This document shows positions 25,029 through 32,766 of a DNA stretch of 44,868 nucleotides, one piece after another. The notes beneath the pieces were generated by a model that was given only the letters and a program-made list of their open reading frames with translations, was not told the origin of the DNA and ran no database searches. The DNA comes from Actinomycetes bacterium (GTDB lineage Bacteria > Actinomycetota > Thermoleophilia > BMS3ABIN01), in contig JAJYOG010000011.1 of NCBI GenBank assembly GCA_021785935.1, positions 1 to 44,868 of the forward strand, read 5' to 3'. The position numbers and the translations under genes were made by a program. Position 1 is the stretch's first letter. Every line of letters begins with the position of its first letter.

Positions 25029-25532
25029 CTACTTCTTTTTTCTTGATGCGGCTTTTTTCGGTGCTGCTTTCCTGACAGTCTTCTTGACAGTGGTCTTCCT
25101 GGCAGTCGTCTTCTTGGCGGCGGGCTTGCGTGCCGAGGTCTTCTTGGCAGTGGTCTTCTTGGCGGCCGCTTTCACAGTTCGCTTTGCTGCGGGCTTCCTG
25201 GTGGTCGTCTTCTTGGCTGCGGGCTTGCGTGCCGCGGTCTTTTTGGCCGCGGGCTTCCTGGCGGTCTTCTTCTTGGCAGTGGTCTTCTTGGCGGCCGCTT
25301 TCACAGTTCGCTTTGCTGCGGGCTTGCGTGCTGCAGTCGTCTTCTTGGCGGCCGCTTTCACGGTTCGCTTGGCTGCGGGCTTCCTGGCGGTACTTTTCTT
25401 GGCAGTGGTGGTCTTACGGGCAGTTTTCTTCACAGCTGCCTTGGTGGTCTTGCGAGCCGGTGCGACCTTCTTCTTGACTGCCTTGGATTTCGCTGCTACC
25501 TTCTTTTTGGGTGCTGTTTTTTTTGCTGCCAT
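25029..25532 (-). CDS. Lys/Ala-rich histone H1-like DNA-binding protein
   Basis: 167 residues from ATG 25532 with AAGGAGGCG upstream. It is almost only Lys, Ala, Thr, Arg, Pro and Val, with repeated units such as RKPAAK and KRTVKAAAKKTTA (three copies). This composition matches histone H1 tail-like proteins of bacteria (Hc1-like, or HupB/AlgP tails); there is no folded domain. It should bind DNA without sequence preference. The antisense strand has a long frame of alternating Phe/Val/Ala/Leu, a shadow of this composition. A good promoter lies upstream (25594-25622). Confidence 0.83.
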   Translation of the reverse strand: MAAKKTAPKKKVAAKSKAVKKKVAPARKTTKAAVKKTARKTTTAKKSTARKPAAKRTVKAAAKKTTAARKPAAKRTVKAAAKKTTAKKKTARKPAAKKTAARKPAAKKTTTRKPAAKRTVKAAAKKTTAKKTSARKPAAKKTTARKTTVKKTVRKAAPKKAASRKKK

Positions 25533-25593
25533 ACGACGCCTCCTTGTGAAGATTTGGACCGAATGCGAAAACCCCATTCAGCCTGCTGGCCTA

Positions 25594-25622
25594 ATCTAAT
25601 ATCCAAAAGGATAAAAGGTCAA
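25594..25622 (-). promoter_or_regulatory. Promoter of the histone-like gene
   Basis: On the minus strand TTGACC (25622-25617), 17 nt, TTAGAT (25599-25594). The start would be about 25587, giving a ~55-nt leader before ATG 25532. Confidence 0.65.
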
Positions 25623-25806
25623 ATAATTATGCTGGTTATGCCACAAGCATAAACTTGTTTTTCACCTCCCCAAAGGTCAAGGATAAGAAATATTTTCCGA
25701 TAGGAATCCCATGGCGGGGAGGCTCCCCTTTTACTGCGCCAATAATAGTCACGTTTATCAACGAACTCCCTGCGTGATACCTATCAGATAATTTTGATTA
25801 AAGTTT

Positions 25807-25812
25807 TATAAT
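25807..25812 (+). promoter_or_regulatory. -10 box before the sensor kinase gene
   Basis: TATAAT, 15 nt before the kinase ATG, with GGAAGG between. Transcription from it would begin about 25819, so the leader would be very short. No good -35 is seen. Confidence 0.4.
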
Positions 25813-25827
25813 CCCGGAAGGTGTTTC

Positions 25828-28761
25828 ATGAATAAACAAACGATTTCCGGAACCGGATACAATCAAAATACAGGTTCCGACAATCAAAAAAGTTACAGTC
25901 CGGGACTTTATTTCATACTGTTTATTCTAGTAGTAGTGTCACTTCTCCTTGTAACCGGTTTGACCTTCATCACATATCTTGAAAGTGATAACTTTACTTT
26001 TTCCAGCAACGCTTTTTTCATTGCTGAGTTTTTCGCGGTCATTCTTGCTGGTTCGTTCGCGCTGGCAACCGGAATTTACTTTACCCGCTTACGAAAACGG
26101 CATCTGGAAAAGTTTGAGAATGCCATTGATGCCATGTTGCGTGGTGAGCAGAATCATCATAATGAATTCGCCGATAAAGGAAACTTTTCCTATTTGGAAA
26201 CAAAAATTAACAGGTTGGTCACTACTCAAAACCAGAAAATGGAAAAGTTGCGGCGCGAACAGAATCGTTTTCACTCCATTCATCAAGGCCTAACCGATGG
26301 GATAATTATTTTTGATCGTCTGGGACGAGTGGTATCAGCCAATCCCGTGGCTGAAGCTGCCATTGGCAGGCTAGAAGAAGAAATAAGGGGACAATGGCTG
26401 ATCGGCATGCCTGAAATCGAAGACCTAATCACAGCGCCGGATATTGTTTCAGATGTTCACAAAGTAAAGTGCTGGGTGACGAAAAAATGCAATCACCAGG
26501 AATGTCCATCATATAAAAGTGAAGACTTACGGTGCTGGTTGCAGTGCGGCACTTATTGCCATAACGAAATTCAGGGAACATTCAGCCAAAAACGCGATGC
26601 CTGCGAGCGTTGCGACGTTTATTTGAATAATGGGATTAAAGTGATGGATTTATCTCGCGGGGGTCGTGAATATTCAGTGACTGTCAGCCCAATACTGAAT
26701 GACGACGCTCATGAGGAAGGCAGGATGGCCCTGTTTCATGACATCACAGATTTAAAATCCGCAAGCGAAGCTATCAATCGCCGCAATCGCGATCTAACGG
26801 TTTTAAATGATATAGCCCAGTCGATGTCAGCCATCCTTGATGATATCGACGTTGTCCTGGAGGAGAACCTCGAGAGGGTTGCGCTAGCAATCGGCGTCAG
26901 CAGCGGCATTATCCTACTGAAGGAGAATGAAAGGCAATCTCTACGGCTCGCAGCCCATTATGGTATTTCTCCCCAAACGGCGTTGCTCATCAATTTGCTG
27001 GACATGTCGGAAGGTGTTGAGAATTTTATCGATGCGGACGGGACTGTTAATGTCAGCAAGGTTCTAACAAGACATCGATCATTCGAGCAGATGATCGCCC
27101 GGGAAGGATTGCAGAAGCCACTCGCCGTACCCGTCATGGCCAAGGGAGAATTCATTGGAATTATCGCTATAGCTGATCCCGAAAAATCGGTATACAACGA
27201 GGATGAAATTCATTTACTGAATGCGGTTGCGGCTCAGGTAGGCACGACCTCACAAAATCTTGAGCTTTTCAACGGCATGTCCAAAGCCAAGCAGGCATGG
27301 GAAACAACTCTTGACTCAATGACCGATTGCGTTTCTGTTCATGATATTGATTACAACATCGTCAGGGTCAACAAGGCGCTATCGGAATTGTTGGGAATCG
27401 AGAAGGCCGAAATTACGGGAAAGAAATGTTTTGAAGTAGTGCATGGTTGCGGTTCCCCGATAGGCAAATGTCCCCAGTCCGAAGTGATCAGGACCGGCAA
27501 GAGTATTTCCGTCGAGATTGAAGACTTGCGCCTTAACAAGATATTCCGTCTTTCGATGAACCCGATTCTGGACGGCGCCGGAGAGGTCGTTGGCCTAGTG
27601 CACGTAATGAGGGACGTTACCGAAAGGAAAGAGCTACGGGAAAAACTTATCCAATCGGAGAAGATGGCCGCGGTCGGTCAGCTCGTATCCGGAGTCGCCC
27701 ATGAGCTCAATAATCCGCTGACGGGCGTAATCGGCTATGCCCAACTGATGATGCGGCGTCTGGGCGGCAGTGGCGCCTCAGCTGAGCAAAAGGATCTGGA
27801 GGCCATTCTTTCCGAGGCGAAAAGGGCATCGAAGATCGTGAAGAACCTTCTGTCATTCGCGAGAAAGTATGAGCCTCAGAAGAAATATGTGGATTTAAAC
27901 GAAACCATCCGCAAGGTTCTTCAGCTAAGGGCTCACGAGCTAAAGCAAAACAGTGTACAGGTAGAAACAAATTTCGATGAAAGCCTGCCGCAGACGATGG
28001 TTGACGAGCACCAGATCCAGCAGGTGTTGCTAAATGTTTTCATCAATGCCGAACACGCAATCTCCAAATCAGGAAACAAGGGCCTGATCGTTATTACGAC
28101 TGCTGTTGTGGATCAAAGGATTCATATCGAGATCAAGGACAACGGAGAGGGCATTTCCGTAGAAGATCTCGCCCGAATCTACGATCCGTTTTTCTCTACG
28201 AAAGAGATAGGGAAAGGCACAGGCCTTGGCTTGAGTATCTGTTACGGAATCGTTGAAGAGCACGGCGGCATGATAACGGCGGAGAGCCTCAAAGGTGAAG
28301 GCGCCAAGTTTACGATTGAACTGCCACTGACCGGTTCTCAAGAGACAGTCTCAAATGTCGGCAAAGGATCGAAACCTTTTGACGCTTATCGCCGGCAAGT
28401 ACTTGTTGTTGATGACGAACCGGCGATAGTCGACCTGTTGACGGACATTTTGACTATGGACGGACACGGCGTGGACATTGCCAACGATGGTAAAACGGCG
28501 ATAGAAAAGCTTTTGAATTCACACTACGACAACGTGATTACAGACATCAAAATGCCGAATATGGATGGGCGCGAGCTTCATCAACGCATTCGTGAGATAG
28601 ATCCCGGGCTGGCTGCTAATGTAATTTTCATTACAGGTGACACTGTTAGCGGTGACACGCGCGAGTATCTCGATAACACCGGGAATCTATATTTGATCAA
28701 ACCATTTAATCTTCAGGATTTACGGGAGGTCTTACATAAGGTGATGAATAAAAATGGATAA
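25828..28761 (+). CDS. Hybrid sensor histidine kinase (2 TM, PAS with Cys module, GAF, PAS, HisKA, HATPase, REC)
   Basis: 977 residues. Two membrane helices (~27-50 and ~62-85) are followed by a HAMP-like/coiled region. PAS1 (~150-310) carries an insert with Cys215, 221, 226, 236, 240, 244, 259 and 262, six of which match the small protein at 22993 (CW-C-CPxY-CW-CxxCxxY). A GAF domain (~325-480) and PAS2 (~490-600, with GCGSPIGKCP) follow. The HisKA has GVAHELNNPLTGVIGYAQL with His625; the ATPase has NVFINAEHAI, IKDNGEGI and GTGLGLSICYGIVEEH; the C-terminal receiver has Asp906. The stop overlaps the HD-GYP gene by 8 nt. The signal sensed is unknown; the cysteines suggest metal, redox or Fe-S sensing. 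Confidence 0.9.
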   Translation: MNKQTISGTGYNQNTGSDNQKSYSPGLYFILFILVVVSLLLVTGLTFITYLESDNFTFSSNAFFIAEFFAVILAGSFALATGIYFTRLRKRHLEKFENAIDAMLRGEQNHHNEFADKGNFSYLETKINRLVTTQNQKMEKLRREQNRFHSIHQGLTDGIIIFDRLGRVVSANPVAEAAIGRLEEEIRGQWLIGMPEIEDLITAPDIVSDVHKVKCWVTKKCNHQECPSYKSEDLRCWLQCGTYCHNEIQGTFSQKRDACERCDVYLNNGIKVMDLSRGGREYSVTVSPILNDDAHEEGRMALFHDITDLKSASEAINRRNRDLTVLNDIAQSMSAILDDIDVVLEENLERVALAIGVSSGIILLKENERQSLRLAAHYGISPQTALLINLLDMSEGVENFIDADGTVNVSKVLTRHRSFEQMIAREGLQKPLAVPVMAKGEFIGIIAIADPEKSVYNEDEIHLLNAVAAQVGTTSQNLELFNGMSKAKQAWETTLDSMTDCVSVHDIDYNIVRVNKALSELLGIEKAEITGKKCFEVVHGCGSPIGKCPQSEVIRTGKSISVEIEDLRLNKIFRLSMNPILDGAGEVVGLVHVMRDVTERKELREKLIQSEKMAAVGQLVSGVAHELNNPLTGVIGYAQLMMRRLGGSGASAEQKDLEAILSEAKRASKIVKNLLSFARKYEPQKKYVDLNETIRKVLQLRAHELKQNSVQVETNFDESLPQTMVDEHQIQQVLLNVFINAEHAISKSGNKGLIVITTAVVDQRIHIEIKDNGEGISVEDLARIYDPFFSTKEIGKGTGLGLSICYGIVEEHGGMITAESLKGEGAKFTIELPLTGSQETVSNVGKGSKPFDAYRRQVLVVDDEPAIVDLLTDILTMDGHGVDIANDGKTAIEKLLNSHYDNVITDIKMPNMDGRELHQRIREIDPGLAANVIFITGDTVSGDTREYLDNTGNLYLIKPFNLQDLREVLHKVMNKNG

Positions 28762-29803
28762 TGAAAAAAAAGCTAACGTGCTGATCGTCGATGACGAAGC
28801 GACAATTCGCGAAGTTCTGCAGCGGACTCTCGAATCGGAAGGTTACGAATGCCATACGGCAGCCGATGCTTACGAGGCGCTCGAGCTGATGGAGGCCAAC
28901 ATCGCCGATCTCGTCCTTTCGGATATCATGATGCCCGGCATGTCAGGAGTTGATCTTCTGAAAGAGATTAACGAGCGCAGCCCCGATACGGCAGTAATTC
29001 TGGTGACGGCTGTTTCCGACACGCAGACCGCGATCAACGCCATGAAGTTGGGGGCCAGCGATTATGTAACCAAGCCTTTCAATCTGGTTGAGGTAATGAT
29101 GAGTGTGGACCGCGCCCTCGAGAAGAGGTCACTGGTACTTTCAAACCGCGATTATCGTGAAAAGCTGGAAGAAAAGGTCGAGAAGCAAACCGAAGAAATA
29201 AGGACGACGTTCCTGGGGGCGGTCAAGGCGCTTGCGGAGGCATTGGAAGCCAAGGATCCATATACGCATGGACATTCCAAGCGCGTGACGGAGATCGCGA
29301 TTACATTGGCGCAGGAAATGGGTTTGCCTCAGGAAGAGCAGGAACGCATTCGCCTGGCCGGGCTCGTTCATGACATTGGCAAAATCGGCATTCCCGAAGA
29401 GATCCTGCATAAGGCGGGAAGACTGACTCCGGAGGAGTTTGACTATATCAAGGAGCACCCATCCATCGGCGAGAGAATCCTAAAGCCGATTATTCGAGAT
29501 GTCCAGGTACTGGAAATCGTGAGGCACCATCATGAGCATTTTAGCGGCGGCGGCTATCCCGAAGGTCTGGAAGGAGAGAATATTCCCCTGGGCTCACGGC
29601 TTATGGCGGTAGCCGATGCTTACGACGCGATGACATCCAGCCGGCCGTACAGAAATGCTTTGGATGTGGCAAAAGCCCGTAAACAGCTCCTCGATAACCG
29701 CGGCGTTCAGTTTGATCCCGAAGCCGTAGATCTTTTCATGAAGATCGAACATAAGATTCCCTTCTGCCCGATGTCGGCCAGGCCGGCGCGAAAAGCGAGC
29801 TGA
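28754..29803 (+). CDS. Response regulator with HD-GYP c-di-GMP phosphodiesterase domain
   Basis: 349 residues. An N-terminal receiver domain has VLIVDDE and Asp57 (LSDIMMPGMSG), then a coiled-coil linker (~130-155, EKLEEKVEKQTEEI). The HD-GYP domain has LAGLVHDIGKIGIPEEIL (His206-Asp207), KEHPSIG, IVRHHHEHFSGGGYPEGL and ADAYDAMTS. It should break down c-di-GMP when phosphorylated, most likely by the overlapping upstream kinase. The GGDEF gene at 2717 is decayed, so the cyclase side must lie elsewhere. Confidence 0.93.
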   Translation: MDNEKKANVLIVDDEATIREVLQRTLESEGYECHTAADAYEALELMEANIADLVLSDIMMPGMSGVDLLKEINERSPDTAVILVTAVSDTQTAINAMKLGASDYVTKPFNLVEVMMSVDRALEKRSLVLSNRDYREKLEEKVEKQTEEIRTTFLGAVKALAEALEAKDPYTHGHSKRVTEIAITLAQEMGLPQEEQERIRLAGLVHDIGKIGIPEEILHKAGRLTPEEFDYIKEHPSIGERILKPIIRDVQVLEIVRHHHEHFSGGGYPEGLEGENIPLGSRLMAVADAYDAMTSSRPYRNALDVAKARKQLLDNRGVQFDPEAVDLFMKIEHKIPFCPMSARPARKAS

Positions 29804-29808
29804 TTGGC

Positions 29809-29839
29809 CAACAACCAGCCATGGGTTTGTTTTTTTTAT
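29809..29839 (+). terminator. Probable intrinsic terminator after the HD-GYP gene
   Basis: AACAACC and GGGTTTGTT can pair with one bulged base around a 6-nt loop, directly followed by a run of eight T. Confidence 0.5.
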
Positions 29840-29958
29840 GATCAGGGTAGATCTTAGCCATAAGTAAGGTCATTCCCCGATACCGCATTTCGTTATATCT
29901 GGATAAGCTAGCTCTGCCGCTGAGATAGCGGTTTCAAGAAAGCCAGGAGGTGGTGGCA

Positions 29959-30168
29959 ATGAAGATGTACGATTGTGATGTATGCATGTCCGCCGGTTCA
30001 GTAAACCAATGGGGTTATTGCGAAATATGCGGCGAAGATTTTGAGGATCCCGGTTCGCTGATCCGCTGGCATGGTCTTTCCTTTACGGAAAGGGACGGCT
30101 TTGCGGAGGTTGAAATTTCGTCAAACACAACCATTGGCCTTGCGGTGGTAGACCGGGACGCAGCCTGA
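29959..30168 (+). CDS. Small zinc-ribbon protein, unknown function
   Basis: 69 residues from ATG 29959, chosen because AGGAGG ends 8 nt before it. CDVC (residues 5-8) and CEIC (residues ~21-24) form a four-Cys zinc ribbon (YDCDVCMSAG, YCEICGEDF). The rest is a short beta-rich tail (FAEVEISSNTTIGLAVVD). It stands alone, with a terminator behind it. The family is not recognised. Confidence 0.72.
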   Translation: MKMYDCDVCMSAGSVNQWGYCEICGEDFEDPGSLIRWHGLSFTERDGFAEVEISSNTTIGLAVVDRDAA

Positions 30169-30210
30169 GTAATATAATGAGTTAGCATGAATATTTTTTT
30201 GCGTTTGAAC

Positions 30211-30236
30211 GCGGGTTTATTGTGCCCGCTTTTTTA
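30211..30236 (+). terminator. Intrinsic terminator of the small zinc-ribbon gene
   Basis: GCGGG (30211-30215) pairs with CCCGC (30225-30229), loop of 9 nt, then TTTTTT. Confidence 0.65.
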
Positions 30237-30248
30237 TTTCGCGGTAAT

Positions 30249-30277
30249 TTATTATGAAATTCCCGAAATGATATAAT
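30249..30277 (+). promoter_or_regulatory. Promoter of the thiamine operon
   Basis: A perfect TATAAT at 30272-30277 with TTATTA 17 nt before it (30249-30254). Transcription would start about 30284, just at the 5' end of the TPP riboswitch. Confidence 0.6.
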
Positions 30278-30285
30278 CCTGTTAC

Positions 30286-30382
30286 ATACATACGGGGGAG
30301 CTGCTTTGAGCGGCTGAGAAAGTGATGAGATCACTGACCCCATGAACCTGATCTGGATAATGCCAGCGCAGGGAGGACTCTT
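30286..30382 (+). promoter_or_regulatory. TPP riboswitch (THI element)
   Basis: The conserved THI-box core is nearly complete: GGGGGAGCTGC, GGCTGAGAAAG, a variable stem (GTGATGAGATCAC), TGACCC, GAACCTGATCTGGATAATGCC and AGCGCAGGGA. Thiamine diphosphate binding folds this aptamer. A strong terminator lies 9 nt downstream, so ligand binding is expected to end transcription before thi4. Confidence 0.95.
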
Positions 30383-30390
30383 GGCTACTT

Positions 30391-30423
30391 AAGGGCCGTA
30401 CCAGCGTTGGTGCGGCCCTTTTT
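30391..30423 (+). terminator. Riboswitch-controlled terminator
   Basis: A 13-bp stem (30391-30403 with 30408-30420, one G-U pair) and a 4-nt loop, then five T. It sits between the TPP aptamer and thi4. Confidence 0.85.
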
Positions 30424-30445
30424 CAATTAAGGAAAGGATTGGCAT

Positions 30446-31243
30446 ATGGCTTTGTTTCACCCAATTGATGAGAAGGATGTAACCCGCGCAATTGTTGGTG
30501 GTTTCATGCGTCAATTTGAGGAATACGCCGAGAGCGACGTTATCATCGTCGGCGGTGGACCCAGCGGCCTGATCGCCGGCAAGGAGCTTGCGTCCAAGGG
30601 CATCAAGACACTGATAGTGGAACGCAATAACTATATCGGGGGCGGCTTCTGGATCGGCGGCTACCTCATGAACAAGGTGACATTCCGGGCGCCGGCGCAA
30701 AGGGTGCTCGATGAGCTTGGTGTTCCTTACGAGGAAGCACAGGAAGGTCTGTATGTGGCCGATGGCCCTCATGCATGTTCTAAACTGATCGCGGCTGCTT
30801 GCGATGCGGGAGTCAAATTCGCCAATATGACCATCTTTGAAGACGTGGTTCTGCGTGAGGAGAACCGGGTTGCGGGCGTGGTCATCAACTGGACTCCCAT
30901 ACAATCTTTGCCTCGAGAGATCACCTGTGTGGACCCGGTGGCAATTGAATGCAAAGTAGTAATTGACGCTACCGGTCATGACGCCTGTGTTCTTGCCAAA
31001 CTCGAACAGCGGGGCTTGGCCAAAACAGTTGGTTTCGGCGCCATGTGGGTTGAACGCTCCGAGGATTTGCTGGTTGAGCATACCGGTGAGTTCATGCCCG
31101 GCCTTGTTATTTCCGGTATGGCGGTTTCGACCGCATACGGTTTGCCCAGAATGGGACCAACCTTTGGCGGCATGTTATTGTCCGGCAAACGCGCTGCTCA
31201 GGTGGTGATTGAGATGGTTCCCGATAAGGTATCTGCTTCATAA
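30446..31243 (+). CDS. thi4: THI4-type thiazole synthase, Cys-type active site
   Basis: 265 residues with AAGGAAAGG before the ATG. The Rossmann dinucleotide loop is [18 protein letters not shown] (Gly36-41), then [16 protein letters not shown] and, near the end, [15 protein letters not shown], all THI4 features. THI4 makes the thiazole phosphate from NAD, glycine and a sulfur source. Yeast THI4 gives up the sulfur of Cys205, which precedes MDP; methanogen enzymes have His there and use free sulfide. Here Cys161 precedes VDP ([13 protein letters not shown]), so this enzyme aligns with the Cys type. It replaces ThiG/ThiS/ThiF/ThiH, none of which is present in the operon. Confidence 0.9.
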   Translation: MALFHPIDEKDVTRAIVGGFMRQFEEYAESDVIIVGGGPSGLIAGKELASKGIKTLIVERNNYIGGGFWIGGYLMNKVTFRAPAQRVLDELGVPYEEAQEGLYVADGPHACSKLIAAACDAGVKFANMTIFEDVVLREENRVAGVVINWTPIQSLPREITCVDPVAIECKVVIDATGHDACVLAKLEQRGLAKTVGFGAMWVERSEDLLVEHTGEFMPGLVISGMAVSTAYGLPRMGPTFGGMLLSGKRAAQVVIEMVPDKVSAS

Positions 31244-31264
31244 TTGGTCATCTGGAAGCGGTAG

Positions 31265-32104
31265 ATGGGATATTCGGAACGTTTGGATTTGATCTCCAGT
31301 ATTCATATATATATGGAGCCAGGATGCGCCAGTCTTGATTTTGACGAAGTTGCGGAATATGTCGCTGGTTTGCTGCCGGCGGCTGAGATTATGTTGAGGG
31401 ATTCTCTTCTGGACAGTTGGATCGATGATGATGGTCTTCGGGTCTTGGCGACCAGGCTGGCGATGGCTAAGGTAAGGGATCTTAACCGGCAGTTGCCGGC
31501 CGAACGGCCGCCGCTGACTGGTGAAATAACATACGAAAAGCGCAGGTTAGATGATGGCCGGAACCAGGTTTATGGACTGCTATATGATGCTTTTGCATTC
31601 TCGGACATCTGCCTGGATTTGCTGCCACCTGGTAAAACCTGTCTCGAGCAGCTAAATATCGTATTTACAAACCAGTTGATTGGCACCTGGGAAATAGCTG
31701 ACAGGCGTTATCACGCTCGAACCATAATCTGCGGATCGCCTTCGATCATCTCAATCAGCGGTCTGGTCGAGGCGCCGGCGAAATCACCTGCTTATTATCT
31801 GGCCAGGCGATCGGCCGAAGCGTTTGGGCTGGCAGAGGAATCAAAGGTGGAGTTGGCGAGTTCTTTTGCCGATGACTGCCTAGGCCCCGAAGACGGAAGG
31901 CTGACAGAAGTTGCCAAAGGGTATGTGATGCAGGCGATTGTATATAGGATAACGGGTGAAGCATTTTGTGAAGATCCTGGCTGCCGGCTGTACAATGCTC
32001 ATTGGCAACGTGAATTGCTGGAAGCTCAATTCGGGGGGGATTACGAATATTGCCGGAAACACAGTCAAATGTTCCGGCGCCTGGCTAAGGATGGTAAAGC
32101 ATGA
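31265..32104 (+). CDS. Unknown Cys-rich protein of the thiamine operon (DUF6775-like?)
   Basis: 279 residues between thi4 and thiE; its TGA overlaps the thiE ATG. The start IHIYMEPGCASLDFDEVAEY and the C-terminal block CEDPGCRLYNAHWQ...EYCRKHSQMF (Cys235, Cys240, His246, Cys263, His266) are distinctive and suggest a zinc site. I think it matches a family annotated DUF6775, described as a putative metallopeptidase, but no HExxH motif is present. No signal or membrane segment is seen. The operon position implies a role in thiazole formation or sulfur/iron supply to THI4; this is inference. Confidence 0.72.
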   Translation: MGYSERLDLISSIHIYMEPGCASLDFDEVAEYVAGLLPAAEIMLRDSLLDSWIDDDGLRVLATRLAMAKVRDLNRQLPAERPPLTGEITYEKRRLDDGRNQVYGLLYDAFAFSDICLDLLPPGKTCLEQLNIVFTNQLIGTWEIADRRYHARTIICGSPSIISISGLVEAPAKSPAYYLARRSAEAFGLAEESKVELASSFADDCLGPEDGRLTEVAKGYVMQAIVYRITGEAFCEDPGCRLYNAHWQRELLEAQFGGDYEYCRKHSQMFRRLAKDGKA

Positions 32105-32766
32105 TGATAGACCTGGGATTATATGTCATTACTACCTCAATTCCCGCGTTGGGACGCGATCACTATGATGTGGCGGCTGCGGCGATTGAGGGTGGCGCCA
32201 CAGCAATTCAGCTTCGAATCAAGAAGCGCTCGATGGGGGAGGCTCTTAAAATTGCCAATGCCATTCATGAACTGACGCAAGAGGCTGGAATTCCGCTGAT
32301 CATAAATGACCATGTTGGTATCGCCATGGCCTCAAAGGCCGAAGGTCTGCATATCGGTCCTGACGACATTTCCGTGCCGTCAGCCTTGCGTATGCTGGGC
32401 AGCGGTGTCATGGTTGGCAAATCGACCAGCAAGCATGTTGAAGCCATTAAGGCCGAGAAGGAGGGCGCAAGCTATGTTGGGGTCGGCCCGATCTATGCTA
32501 CCGAGAACAAACCAGGGACTACACCAATAGGTTTACAGAGGATAACCAAGGCTAGCGCAGTTGTGGGAGTTCCAGTAGTGGCGATCGGAGGAATCGATGC
32601 ATCCAGGGTCCCCGAATGCATCAAGGCCGGCGCCGATGGTATAGCGGTCATATCTGCGGTTGCCATGGCTGATGACATGGTCGCAGCTACCGCTGCCCTC
32701 AGGCAGGAGCTGGATAATGCCAGGGAAAAGATGCATGGTGGCGAACGCGTTAAGGGAAGAAGATGA
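32101..32766 (+). CDS. thiE: Thiamine phosphate synthase
   Basis: 221 residues, TIM barrel. LGLYVITTSI, GATAIQLRIKKRS, PLIINDHVGIAMASKAEGLH, GPDD and ASYVGVGPIYATENKPGTTPIG are the ThiE signatures (pyrophosphate and thiazole binding). It joins HMP diphosphate and thiazole phosphate. The canonical IND[RH] loop is present. The frame overlaps the preceding gene and thiC by 4 nt each, so translation is coupled through the operon. Confidence 0.94.
   Translation: MMIDLGLYVITTSIPALGRDHYDVAAAAIEGGATAIQLRIKKRSMGEALKIANAIHELTQEAGIPLIINDHVGIAMASKAEGLHIGPDDISVPSALRMLGSGVMVGKSTSKHVEAIKAEKEGASYVGVGPIYATENKPGTTPIGLQRITKASAVVGVPVVAIGGIDASRVPECIKAGADGIAVISAVAMADDMVAATAALRQELDNAREKMHGGERVKGRR

Noticed and set aside
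24751-25599. Long plus-strand open frame rich in Phe, Leu, Val and Ala
   Set aside because: It is the antisense of the Lys/Ala-rich histone-like gene and of the nitroreductase start. The hydrophobic look comes from reading AAG/GCC codons backwards. There is no start context.
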